In this document: positions 10,796 to 19,974 of the stretch, piece after piece
Numbering within the stretch: position 1 is the first letter of the stretch
Layout of the letters: every line of letters starts with the position of its first letter
DNA from: Siphonodentalium dalli
Lineage: Eukaryota; Mollusca; Scaphopoda; Gadilida; Siphonodentaliidae
Length of the DNA stretch: 64,000 nucleotides
Reading direction: 5' to 3'
Assembly (NCBI GenBank): GCA_032622095.1
Contig: CP136063.1
Coordinates: forward strand, 27,222,987-27,286,986
The notes under the pieces: generated by a model
What the model was told of the DNA's origin: nothing
The model's database searches: none
Seen by the model: only the letters and a program-made list of their open reading frames with translations
Made by a program: the position numbers and the translations under genes

Positions 10796-12025
10796 ATGGA
10801 CGATAAATTTATTGTTGATGTACTTTCACCTTATGGCCAAATAGTTGAGGGCAGTTTTAAAAGGGCTCTGATAAACGGGACTACCATTGAGAGCGGGACC
10901 CGGTATCTTCAATTGATTCCCGGGACAGGCTGTGATGAAATTCCATACAAGCTTGTGGACAATTATACATTGAAAGTTATTTCAAACAAGACAAAAGTGC
11001 CCTGTCAGGAATGCAATGATCAATACTTTCCGAACACAGTGTGTAATCAGTCACGCGACAAGCCTGTCTCATGTTCACGCTGTTTTGGCGATCACAACTC
11101 ACTCACGTGTACAAACGATGTTGTGTGTCGATTCTGCAAGATGAGTGGTCACGTGATTGCTAGGTGTGCAATGCGCCAGCGAGGGAATGATGAGTACTCT
11201 AATCGACTCTCTAACAATTACCAGTACGGCGGGAACGGGAACCGCAGAAACGATGAGTACACTAATCGATTGTACAATGATTACCGATACGGTGGGAACG
11301 AGAACCGTGATAATTCAAAGGAAACAATCAACGGTAAACCGGACTCCCAACAAGTCGACAGCTCCGCTCGCGATTCGCCGAATTATGACGTCATAAAAAG
11401 AAACGTAAACATTGTGGTGGACACAGTAATATTGGGCGCAAGCAATTGTTCTGGACTCCCGATTACAAAACCCAATATAAAGCTGTACGCGTTCTCTGGT
11501 GCATGCTATCGTGACATTGACAAACTATTGAAAATGGTGTCTCAAGACAAAGACATTGACAATAAACTTGTATCTACTGTCATTGTGCATCTGGGCACAA
11601 ATGACATTGTCCATGAGAAAGGAAACTCAACTCCCGCTATTGGATATATTCCAGAAGCATTGGCTGAAATTCGCAAATTGTTTGAAAGCGCATGCGTTAA
11701 ACTGTATAGTGTCCCACCGAGGAAGGGACGTAGTATGCGCGCACAGGACCACAATGACGCCGCTATGCTGGTCAACCAATTTATTCAGTGGTCATGTAAC
11801 CGAAAACCGTATTTAACGTACGTGGACACCACTTCGCAGTTCTGGGAAGGTGACGGTGTTGCCAAAGCATTGTTTGACGACGAAGACCGGAACGGCCTTC
11901 ACCTTAGTCCTAAAGGTAGAACGGAGTTGGCAGAACTGTTCATAGGTACAGCGTCCGGCAAGCGGGATAGAAGCCCCACGAACACTACCCCTGAGCAGAA
12001 TAAGGCTGCCAAAAATGACATTTGA
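10796..12025 (+). CDS. LINE-A ORF1 protein: zinc knuckles plus SGNH/GDSL esterase-like domain
   Basis: 409 codons remain open. Residues 70-124 hold Cys-rich fingers: C70-x2-C73 with C83, C93-x2-C96-x3-H100-x4-C105, and a classic CX2CX4HX4C knuckle at C111, C114, H119, C124. These are expected to bind the element RNA. Residues 131-150 and 152-171 are a tandem 21-residue repeat (NDEYSNRLSNNYQYGGNGNR-like). Residues 209-385 resemble an SGNH hydrolase: strand plus GAS at 214-216 (usual GDS), HLGTND at 265-270, and GLHLSPKG at 367-374. The Asp expected three residues before the catalytic His is Asn366. Esterase domains are known in ORF1 of CR1/L2-type LINEs. The ATG follows an in-frame TAG, so the natural N-terminus is lost. 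Confidence 0.85.
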   Translation: MDDKFIVDVLSPYGQIVEGSFKRALINGTTIESGTRYLQLIPGTGCDEIPYKLVDNYTLKVISNKTKVPCQECNDQYFPNTVCNQSRDKPVSCSRCFGDHNSLTCTNDVVCRFCKMSGHVIARCAMRQRGNDEYSNRLSNNYQYGGNGNRRNDEYTNRLYNDYRYGGNENRDNSKETINGKPDSQQVDSSARDSPNYDVIKRNVNIVVDTVILGASNCSGLPITKPNIKLYAFSGACYRDIDKLLKMVSQDKDIDNKLVSTVIVHLGTNDIVHEKGNSTPAIGYIPEALAEIRKLFESACVKLYSVPPRKGRSMRAQDHNDAAMLVNQFIQWSCNRKPYLTYVDTTSQFWEGDGVAKALFDDEDRNGLHLSPKGRTELAELFIGTASGKRDRSPTNTTPEQNKAAKNDI

Positions 12026-12064
12026 AATGTTAACAGTTGTATCCACCCAACATTTACCCAATGT

Positions 12065-12427
12065 ATGAATACTCCAAATTACTATTCACATTCGAAATCA
12101 TTTAAATTCAACGATTCCACTGAATTCAACGGTCGATATAATACTACATTAATATATAATTCTCCAATATATCCACAATGGTCAGTTGGCGAGATTTTTG
12201 TCTCAAACCCGAATGATATAAATGTTGATTCACATAACGCATCGTTGAATGATGGTTATACTTCGAATAATGTTACTGTGAACACGGGTAGAACTATCAG
12301 GGGTGAACATGATTTTTTATTCGATAACCATAAATATGCATGTACTTATTCTGAGCACATTTCAGGTTCCACAGGTAAGTCTATAAACCTCGTCGATGGT
12401 AATTATTACACTAACTCTCAGACGTGA
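12065..12427 (+). pseudogene. LINE-A ORF2 N-terminal extension, first fragment
   Basis: Begins 40 bp after the ORF1 stop with ATG and stays open for 120 codons, rich in Asn, Ser, Tyr and His, with no recognised domain. The position between ORF1 and the endonuclease suggests it is the ORF2 leader. It ends in a frameshift around 12396-12427 into the next frame. Its C-terminal part (DFLFDNHKYACTYSEHISGS) resembles a stretch in the following fragment (DILFQENNYTCIDPQHFSEN), which hints at an old internal duplication. Confidence 0.5.
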
Positions 12428-12980
12428 TAAAGATGATGACATTGTTGACGCCGAAGATGATGATGACGAGGAAATCGAAGATGATGGTGTAGATGATGAT
12501 TATATTCATGACTATGGCATAAATATATGGAGAGGTCTTGATATTCTCTTCCAAGAAAATAATTATACATGTATTGACCCGCAACATTTCTCAGAAAATG
12601 AACACCTACATTCTAAAAAGTCTGTTTGTAATAATGCATATGGTGATGATAGCGACGAAGATGGAAATGTTGATGATGATGATGATGATGATGAAGATGA
12701 TGGTGGTGGTGATGAGGGTGATGATGACGGTGATGATGAGGGTGGCGAGGATGAGGGCGATAATCATGGTGGGGGTGATGACGATACTGGTGATGACGAG
12801 GACGACGATGGTGATGATGATGATGATGATGATGATTGTGGTGACGATGTAGATGATAATGACGATAATGGTGGAACGAACAACCTTAGAATACTTTCGC
12901 TCAACGTGGGTGGTATATTGAAACGCCTCAATTACCCAGAGTTCCTTTCTTTGATTATGAGATATGATGTTTGTGTTTAA
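12396..12980 (+). pseudogene. LINE-A ORF2: aspartate-rich linker and start of endonuclease
   Basis: 194 codons. About residues 16-153 are dominated by Asp, Glu and Gly, encoded by an impure GAT/GAC/GGT trinucleotide array (about 12440-12870). The last 30 residues change sharply to LRILSLNVGGILKRLNYPEF, the first strand and Asn motif of an apurinic-type LINE endonuclease. The frame closes at 12980. The next motif, CLTEIK, continues in another frame after what looks like an extra GT in TTTGTGTTTAAC. The acidic tract is unusual for LINE ORF2 and may be a microsatellite expansion. Confidence 0.7.
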
Positions 12981-13301
12981 CGGAGATTAAAGTGCATGCC
13001 ACAGATGATTTACAAATTCCTGGATTTGAGATAATCGCGAAGAAATGCAGACCGAATAATGTAACGCGCTCGGGAGGGTTATTATTAGCGATACGCGTCG
13101 GCTTGAACCTGAAACCAAAGATCATTAAAACTGACTTGAAATTCCTTTTGTGGGCTGAGATATATCTTTCAAATGGGTCACAACTTTTGTTGGGTAACGT
13201 TTATATACCACCAGAAAACACAAAGTACACAGACAATAACTGGGGCACATCTCTTGAAAACAAGATTATTCAAATGAAGTCCTCGTATCCAAAAACAATG
13301 C
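12971..13301 (+). pseudogene. LINE-A ORF2 endonuclease domain, middle part, cut by LINE-B
   Basis: Reads CLTEIK (catalytic Glu of the exonuclease-endonuclease-phosphatase fold), then SGGLLLAIR, LLWAEIYL and LLGNVYIPPEN, all typical LINE endonuclease blocks. It stops being LINE-A sequence at about 13301 (YPKTML), where the poly-T of the inserted LINE-B begins; the open frame to 13357 is insertion sequence. The domain resumes at 16933 in the same frame with GDFNSRT. Confidence 0.85.
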
Positions 13302-13654
13302 TTTTTTTTTTTAATACTTTATTGACAATATATACATGGACATATTCATATATTTAAAATACAGCATAATGACAATAACAAAAATAATGTCCTGGTATTT
13401 TCGGGAGGGGGGACTTTCGCTCGCAACTCACACACGCCTTACACACGTTCAAATTCGAAGACACATCATGCGTGTTTTTGATTACACAGATTATGTTTAT
13501 GACTGGAATGTCATCAGAAATCGTTTTGTATGCTTTTAAATATACATGTAATTTATAGTCTCCGATATGATAAAACAAAAATGCATCTATCCGTGCCCGG
13601 TATTTATATAGTGTTAATTCGACCAACCATCAACAAGTGAAAAAACGAACATAA
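13302..13654 (-). other. LINE-B 3' untranslated region
   Basis: Lies between the stop of the last LINE-B frame (13655) and the poly-A. It carries AATAAA (minus strand, 13318-13323) six bases before the poly-A start. Overlapping frames here on both strands are not coding. It is AT-rich and ends at the insertion junction. Confidence 0.7.
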
Positions 13655-15253
13655 TCACAAATAGTTATTTGTCCTCAAAGTACTTGACAGGGCAAGGTAT
13701 ATCTCACTCCATTCAAATTCGTTAAGGATATCTCTCTTTAGTGCTATATATTTCTCTAACCGGTATCTCTCATCAAGTTCACGTAGAAATGATTTCAGGG
13801 ATAAGGTATCGGGGTCAAATTTGGTTTTGTATATGTAATATTTAAGCAATGTCAGAAATAAATTTTTGACACTGAAATTTTGCTGGCGGGGAGGGCCGAA
13901 AATTATATTGCTACGAGTGATAGAGATGTCCAGCTTGTGTTCATCCAGCCATTTTTGTGTGTCATGTATGAATAGTTTTACGGCGGAGCATTCATATAAT
14001 ATGTGGGTAATGTTCTCAGGTAAATTACACCGGTTACAGTAATCGTCTACAGATATTTTCATAAGAAATAGCAATCTTTTGGTTCCCAAAATACGTGTAT
14101 TTATCCGATATTGAAACCATTGTAATCTAGAATCTCGCAGACAATTGAATGGCGATGATAATATATGAGACCATGAACTTGTGGTTGTATTAGGTCCCAT
14201 ATCTCTTTTCCATTTCGATACACACAGTGGGAATTGACCATTGTCTGAGATAAGGAGGTTGTAAAATTCCTTACATCCATGTTTACTTTTTGTTAGCAGG
14301 TGAATATTGTTTGGAATAAAGGGGCTCTCAGTGCTAGTGAGATCTTTTTTCGTCTGTTTTGATAAAATGCGGAGCTGCGTGTTGACACATTGCAATGTCA
14401 AGAAAGTGGTGGGTATGTCAAATTTGGCGGTGAAACTTTCGAGTGTGTGCAGTTTATTTCCTGGTGCGATAAGATCGTTTATAAATAAGATGACATTTTC
14501 CTTCCACTCGCTACTATTTATTGCGTCTTTATTCATTCGGAGTTCATCGTGGTTCCAAACAGTCTGAGTCGCTAGGGGTGAGTTATCGTTTGGCATATTT
14601 TTCAAGCAACTCTTCCAAGCCATAAGAACGTCGCACCAGAAAGGGTTCCCAGTTTTTGATAGAACAGTGCTGATGTATTTTGAGCCATAAGTCGCTAGTA
14701 GGGGATCTGAAATTTCTCGGGTTGTTATGTTCAACCATGGGGTTGCCTTCGTGATACATCTGCGCATCCATGTTATTTTGAGAGCATCGTTGAAATGTTT
14801 TATATTAATCATTTTTAGTCCGCCATATTCATAACCCCTGCAAAGTTGTGTACGACTGACCCTGTCGCGTTTATTGTTCCATACAAATTTGAATAGAATT
14901 CTGTTGATTTCGTCAAGGATATCTTGCTTTGGATTTGGGAGGGATTGGAGAAGGTGTACAATATTTGGGATGAGAATATACTTGATAATTGTTATTCTAC
15001 CGATGGGTGAGATATGTCTATATTTCCATTTGTCTATTATCTTTTTCATGTTGTCGATCTTGTCTCTGAAATTAATTTCTGGTATTTCGGACATATTGGT
15101 GCTGTATTTAATTCCGAGGGCTGTGAATGTATTCGAAACTTTAATTTTGCATTCTGAAGGAACTGATGTGTTCATTTTCTGAGAGCCCAACCAACATAGT
15201 AGCAAATGATTCAAGCACGGATGGAGATTCTCTGAGGCTGGCTTCGCTCCCAT
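13655..15253 (-). pseudogene. LINE-B ORF2 C-terminal half: RT thumb and terminal zinc finger
   Basis: 532 codons open on the minus strand, the longest frame in the window. About the first 30 residues read out of frame relative to the preceding RT fragment. From about residue 35 (IKVSNTFTALGIKYS) it matches the region after the YADD box in L1/Tx1 proteins, including RDKIDNMKKIIDKWK, the thumb helices and FKFVWNNKRDR. Near residues 404-427 it has CNRCNLPENITHILYEC, a CX2C...HX4C finger-like motif typical of LINE C-termini, thought to bind nucleic acid. No internal stop over 1.6 kb suggests a fairly young insertion. Confidence 0.85.
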
Positions 15254-15605
15254 CTAGTACAAGTGTAGTGTCATCTGCATATTGGTTTATTTTGTATTCT
15301 GTCTCGTCGAGGGTAACACCTATTATTTTCTTATTTCCTCTTATCATTTCAGCGAATATCTCGGCGCATAAGAGAAAAATATACGGTGATAACGGGTCGC
15401 CTTGCCTACAGCCTCTGGTTGGCTTGAAAAATGAAGACAAATTGCCATTAACTAAGACGGCTGATTGAATATCGTTGTAACATGTTTTGATCCACCTTTT
15501 GATCGTTTCTTCATAATTAAATTTTTCTAAGCATCGTTCGATGAAAGACCAGGAGACCGTATCAAATGCTTTCTCGAAATCAATAAGTAAAAGCATACCA
15601 GACAT
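15141..15605 (-). pseudogene. LINE-B ORF2 reverse transcriptase core
   Basis: Contains the RT blocks in order: LIDFEKAFDTVSW (block with first catalytic Asp), RGCRQGDPLSPYIFLLCAEI, and INQYADDTTLVLDG with the YADD catalytic pair. After SEASLRES the reading moves to another frame around 15180-15240, continuing in the 532-codon fragment. The motif spacing fits a normal LINE polymerase, so only frameshifts break it. Confidence 0.9.
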
Positions 15606-15985
15606 GTTCCGTTTGTCCGTTTCATATAAAATATCATATATTATGCGTGTACTGTCACCGATGAAACGGCCAGGGGATAAATCCTGACTGATCTACGTTT
15701 ATAATGAAAGGGAGTGTTTTCTCCATGCGGTTAGCAATACAAGCGGATGCCAGTTTGTAGGAAACATTCAGTAGTGTAATTGGGCGCCAGTTTTTTTAGG
15801 TATTTCCTGTCTTTGTCTTTTTTGGGGATCATGGTTATAACTCCTTGTTTTTGCATTATGGACAGTTCGCCTTTTTGAAAACAATGATTCAATGATTCTA
15901 ATACGTATGGACCTATTTCTGGCCAAAAAAGTTTATAAAATTCGACCGTAAACCCATCGGGACCAGGTGATTTTCCGTTTTTCAT
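15606..15985 (-). pseudogene. LINE-B ORF2 RT fingers, frameshifted
   Basis: 15985-15731 gives NGKSPGPDGFTVEFYKLFW and QGVITMIPKKDKD, the first RT blocks. The run of T at about 15791-15797 shifts the frame. The expected NWRPITLLNVSYKLASACIA block follows in a second frame down to about 15675, and GRFIGDSTRIIYDIL appears in a third, rejoining the core fragment. At least two indels are therefore visible within 380 bp. Confidence 0.8.
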
Positions 15986-16018
15986 GTTTCTAAGAGCTTC
16001 TGTTAGTTCTGGGAGAGA

Positions 16019-16372
16019 TTATTCTCCTTCAATAGACGATGTTTGGTGTGGGGTAAGCGGGGTAACTCTAATGTGATGTGGAATTTTGTTTGTATCGTGA
16101 TTGGCCGACAAAGGCTTTTCGGTGTACAACTCTGTGTAAAAGTTTTTGGTACATTCAATAATGCCGGTGGGTTCAGAAATGTGTTGACCGCTATTGTCTA
16201 TAACTTCTTTGATTGTTTTTGAAATGAAATTTCGTTTTTCCATGTTAAGGAAATATTTTGTTGGTTTCTCCCCCTCCTCCATATATTTAATTCTCGTTCG
16301 GACAAGGAGGCCGTTCATTTTATCTTTCCGAATTTTTTCCAGTTCTGTGTCGATATCTCTAATTTTCCCCAA
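16019..16372 (-). pseudogene. LINE-B ORF2 linker between endonuclease and RT
   Basis: 117 codons with KYMEEGEKPTKYFLNMEKRN, a well known signature between EN and RT in L1/Tx1 proteins, followed by NFYTELYTEK. It ends in a single in-frame TAA at 16019-16021. The same frame reads on through SLPELTEALRNMKNGKSPGPDG into the RT, so this stop is a point nonsense mutation. Confidence 0.8.
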
Positions 16373-16391
16373 TATATCGGTCGGATCTGTG

Positions 16392-16769
16392 CTATCTGAA
16401 TCGCGCAGTTTTTTTTTCGGTTTCTGTTTTATTTAGAATCAGCCGTTTTTCATTACTTATTTGGTCCTTCTTAACGCGGGTGGAAAACTGAATGCTTTTG
16501 CCTCTGATGTCTAACAACAATGCATCGAGAAACAAAGATGGTGACACAGTAAGTGAGCCTTCTGTGTTATTCTTACTGTACCGTTCCACATTTTCTTTAA
16601 TTGTTTGTTTGATTAGTTCCTGATATTCCTTTTCCAAAAGAAGCGAATTATTAAATTTCCACAACCCACGACCATGTTTGATTTTATTAAATTGGAGATT
16701 CAGTTTGATGATGGAGTGGTCGGTACGATAGCCGGGAAGAATATCAGGATTATCTGATATAAGACTCAT
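16392..16769 (-). pseudogene. LINE-B endonuclease C-terminus and start of linker
   Basis: Reads DILPGYRTDHSIIKLNL, the SDH-type catalytic His block of the LINE endonuclease, then GRGLWKFNNSLL, a conserved L1-type motif. The frame is lost at a run of A on the minus strand (about 16409-16417), after which the linker continues in another frame. Confidence 0.85.
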
Positions 16770-16932
16770 AAGATCGGACGATATAAGGAATCAAGTCGAG
16801 CCATTTAAGAGGAGAGGTTCTTCGCCATGTGTACCGTCTGGTGGAGGGGTGGGTCAATCGCCATGGATCTACTAAATCGTGTCTACTCTTTAAATTTTCA
16901 ATTTCGGCTTTCGCTTTAGGATTGTTGACGTT
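16750..16932 (-). pseudogene. LINE-B endonuclease fragment at the truncated 5' end
   Basis: Contains LVDPWRLTHPSTRRYTWRR, the block preceding the catalytic His in LINE endonucleases. The apparent ATG of this frame (16936-16938) lies in the target-site duplication, so it is LINE-A sequence and not a native start. The N-terminal part of the domain is missing, as expected for 5' truncation during target-primed insertion. Confidence 0.8.
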
Positions 16933-17123
16933 AAACAATGCTAGTTGGTGATTTCAATTCCCGAACATCCGAACTTGAAGATTATGTAGATTTAGAATCA
17001 TCGCAAGATGAATCCAATTATCTAACGACTTATTTACAGGCAACAAGAGACATGGTAATTTGTAAACGCGCATCGGAAGACCACGGGAGGCCCAACACAT
17101 ATGGTTATCGTTGCTTCACCTAA
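16933..17123 (+). pseudogene. LINE-A ORF2 endonuclease, continued after LINE-B
   Basis: Resumes with MLVGDFNSRTSEL: GDFNSR is the catalytic Asp-Asn block of the endonuclease. It is in the same codon phase as YPKTM before the insertion, so the two halves meet inside the target-site duplication. The frame shifts at about 17112 near YGYR, where the next block LLHLNKFT begins in another frame. Confidence 0.85.
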
Positions 17124-17725
17124 ACAAATTTACCAAAGAATATATTATGAACGGACGGTTAGGGGCCGACAAGGGTATAGGCAAGAAAACATGTCGCGAT
17201 GCCAGCGTCGTAGATTATGCTTTAGGTTCTGGGGATGTATTTGGGCTCATTAGTGATTTTGAAATCCTTGAATTTTCTTGTCTCACGTCTGACGTCCACT
17301 GTGCTCTCAGTATCGAGATTAACAGTAGTCTATCGCAAGAGCCACTTGTCTCCTCTTTTGATCACTTTGAATCGGAGGGACACAGTTTGCCATCGCGAAT
17401 CAGAAAATGGGAAAACGATAAATCGGAAGAATTCACAAACTTAGTTGGGATGCGCGCAGACGAATTGGAGGTAACTTTTGAAAAGTATTGCGATGGATGT
17501 ACGTGTATAACACCAAATACCGCCCATTGTGCTTCTCAAATTGCGCAAATTTTAACATCTGCAGCAGAAGAAATATTTGGTAAGTCTGATCGGAAATTTG
17601 TTAAAGCTGATAATGCTAACTTTAAGCATAAAAAAACAGGCCATGGTTTGACAAATAATGTAGAATCAAACGAAGGAGGTTTAACAGTGCCAAAAAAAAG
17701 TTTAATAAAAATAAGTCTGAACTAA
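17111..17725 (+). pseudogene. LINE-A ORF2 endonuclease C-terminus and linker
   Basis: Carries NGRLGADKGIGKKTCRDASVVDYALGS and LTSDVHCALSI, the last endonuclease blocks including the SDxH catalytic motif. The linker follows. Near the end a run of A (about 17629-17635) shifts the frame. The canonical PWFDK..CRIKRRRFNSA reads in the alternate frame with one TAA inside it, then runs without further break into the RT fragment. Confidence 0.85.
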
Positions 17726-17769
17726 ATAAATCCGCTTTAAGATCTGTAAGTAAGATTTACAAGAACACA

Positions 17770-18531
17770 ATGAATAAGAAAAGTGTTTCTATGAATGAAC
17801 GTTGTAATAATGAACTTCGGTGTCTGTCGCAGAGGTCTACGGGTGAATTTTGGCGAACCCTCGAAAAGTATTCATCCAGCAGAGCGCCAAACACTGAAAT
17901 TCCCATTGGGGTGGACGATTTCTTTGAACACTTTAAATCCCTGAATGTGGAAGTGGAAACAACTCAACTAGACCCCTTAATTAACGAGATGTTTGGTCTA
18001 GAAACAACTGATGAATTGAACAACCCCATTCGTTCAGAAGAAATCTCCAATGTTATTGACAAGTTAAAATTAAATAAATCAAGTGGGGTTGATCGGGTCT
18101 CGAATGAGTACATCAAGACAACTAAAGACATATTGTTACCGTATTACACTCGCCTATTCAACTCCATACTTGATACTGGTGTTTTCCCCGACGAATGTAC
18201 AACAGGGATAATTGTACCCCTATATAAAAATAAAGGCTCCCGTAACAACCCAGATTCATATAGAGGATTAACTTTGCTCAGCTTTATTGGAAAGGTATTT
18301 ACCGGAATTCTAAATAAGCGATTATCAGAGTACATAGAACGGCAGGGAATTTTAAGCGATAATCAGTCTGGGTTCAGAAAACATCGTTCCACCTTAGATA
18401 ATATTTATATATTATACGCACTTTTGGAAATTTATTTGCGAAGTGGGAAGAAACTATTTTGTACTTTCGTAGACTTCAAAAAAGCATTTGATACCGTTTG
18501 GCGACAGGGTCTGTGGGTAAAACTGGAATAA
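17770..18531 (+). pseudogene. LINE-A ORF2 reverse transcriptase, N-terminal blocks
   Basis: 253 codons with GEFWRTLEKYS, LNKSSGVDRVSNEYIK, TGIIVPLYKNKGSRNNPDSY, RGLTLLSFIGKVF, QSGFRKHRSTLDNIY and TFVDFKKAFDTVWR, the consecutive RT blocks ending with the first catalytic Asp. The frame breaks at about 18520-18530, where a few bases seem to be missing between LWVKL and GINGK. The ATG at 17770 is internal, and coding clearly extends upstream in the same frame. Confidence 0.9.
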
Positions 18532-19442
18532 ACGGAAAATTCTTACAGGTAATCAGACGTATGTACCAGGCCACCAAAGCTTGCGTTATGAGGGGTGGTC
18601 GGAGATCTGAATATTGTTCATGCACAACAGGAGTGAAACAGGGGGTGAATCTTTCACCTCTTCTATTCTCGTTGTATCTGAATGACCTTGAGGATTTCTT
18701 AGAAAGCTGCTCTATAGACGGTTTGAAATACCTGTCATCTTCTATGTATGAACAACTTGGCTCATATTTGAGTCTGTTCTGCATTCTATATGCAGACGAC
18801 AGTGTTATTTTTTCAGACAATGCATGTGATATGCAACGCTCACTAGATGCCTTCAGCTATTATGCAAGTTCGTGGGAACTGAAGGTAAACACAGACAAGA
18901 CTAAGGTTATGATTTTTGGCAACAAAAGGGCTGAAGCCGACATAACATTTTTTATTGATGGACAGGAACTAGAAGTTGTTGATGAATTCGTTTACCTTGG
19001 TGTCAAATTATTTTATAACGGACGATTTTGTCGCGCGATAAATCATAACCGCGTGAAAGGAACAAAGGCTATGTATGGACTACTATCTAAAGTTCGAAAA
19101 CTGTCCCTATCAACCGACCTGGCATTGAAACTGTTTGACTGGCTCATTAAGCCAATCCTTCTTTATGGGTGCGAGGTTTGGGGGTCAGAAAATCAAAGGG
19201 AAATAGAAGCCGTACATTTAAATTTCTGCAAGTCATTAACACACATGAAGAATAGTACTCCAAATTACATGGTATACGGTGAGCTGGGTCTTTGGCCTCT
19301 TTACATTGAGATAAAAAAGAGAATGATATCATATTGCTCCAAACTGATAACTCAACCTGACCACAGATTAATGTACAAACTGTACAAATTGTTGATTTCC
19401 GTTGAAATGGGTGGAAAGAAGGTTCGATTGATTAATTGCTAG
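18498..19442 (+). pseudogene. LINE-A ORF2 reverse transcriptase, YADD core and thumb
   Basis: Real homology begins at GINGKFLQVIRRMY. It continues with TTGVKQGVNLSPLLFSLYLND (usual QGD is QGV here), FCILYADDSVIFSD with the catalytic pair intact, LKVNTDKTKVMIFG, VYLGVKLFYNGRF, and IKPILLYGCEVWG, then MVYGELGLWPL. The frame ends at 19442. The continuation RTTLQSTGFDDAWQHQ lies in another frame, placing an indel near 19435. Confidence 0.9.
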
Positions 19443-19494
19443 GACAACCCTCCAGTCTACTGGGTTCGACGACGCTTGGCAACACCAAAAGACC

Positions 19495-19974
19495 ATGACA
19501 CCTTCGATGATAGGCAGTATGCACTCAGCCTTGATTAATGCTTTTAAATCAGATTGGGATAGAGATATATCTGCCTCTTCTTCTCGTGGCGAATTATACA
19601 GACATCTCAAAACCAAACCCACTCTCGGTGTTTTTTATTATGAATTGCCATTTAATGACAGAGTAAGCATTCAAAAAATCAGAACAGCGAATCATAGATT
19701 GGGGGTAGAGGTGGCTAGATGGGGCAAAAATACAAAGGGGAATAAAACGCAGCTTGCATGCTCTCTTTGTAAGGCCTCTATATCAGACGAATATCATTTT
19801 ATAATAGTTTGTCCGAAGTTAGCCGACATTAGAGAAAATCTTATCCCAAATGAGTATTGGACAAATGGATCCATTGGTCATCTCTATAAACTTTTGAACT
19901 CTAATAATCTCATTCACCTCAAAAATCTCGCAACATTCATATGCATAGGTACGAAGCGATATGAAGACAACTGA
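19495..19974 (+). pseudogene. LINE-A ORF2 C-terminal region with CX2CX8HX4C finger
   Basis: The last 159 codons of ORF2. RIQKIR-type text before NHRLGVEVARWG leads to CSLCKASISDEYHFIIVC, an exact C-x2-C-x8-H-x4-C zinc-finger pattern usual at LINE C-termini. The stop at 19972-19974 is probably the natural one, because about 540 bp of non-coding 3' region and the CAAT tail follow. The ATG at 19495 is internal. Confidence 0.85.

Larger units (their letters stand above)
13302..16932 (-). mobile_element. LINE-B: Tx1/L1-like non-LTR retrotransposon, 5'-truncated, inserted in LINE-A
   Basis: A 3.63 kb minus-strand element. Its 3' end is at 13302: T11 on the plus strand (poly-A on the element strand) preceded by AATAAA at 13318-13323 on the minus strand. 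Its 5' end falls inside the endonuclease domain at 16932. The bases AAACAATGCT occur at 13293-13302 and 16933-16942, a 10-bp target-site duplication in which the last T may belong to the poly-T. Order on the minus strand: endonuclease C-terminus, linker, reverse transcriptase, thumb, C-terminal Cys-His finger. Several frameshifts and one stop make it inactive. The RT blocks and poly-A tail favour the Tx1/L1 group. Confidence 0.9.

Noticed and set aside
12538-12852. Methionine-rich plus-strand frame
   Set aside because: It is another frame of the GAT-type trinucleotide tract that encodes the Asp-rich linker.
14307-15468. Plus-strand frames of 86-102 codons inside LINE-B
   Set aside because: They lie opposite the LINE-B ORF2 fragments, which have clear RT motifs on the minus strand.
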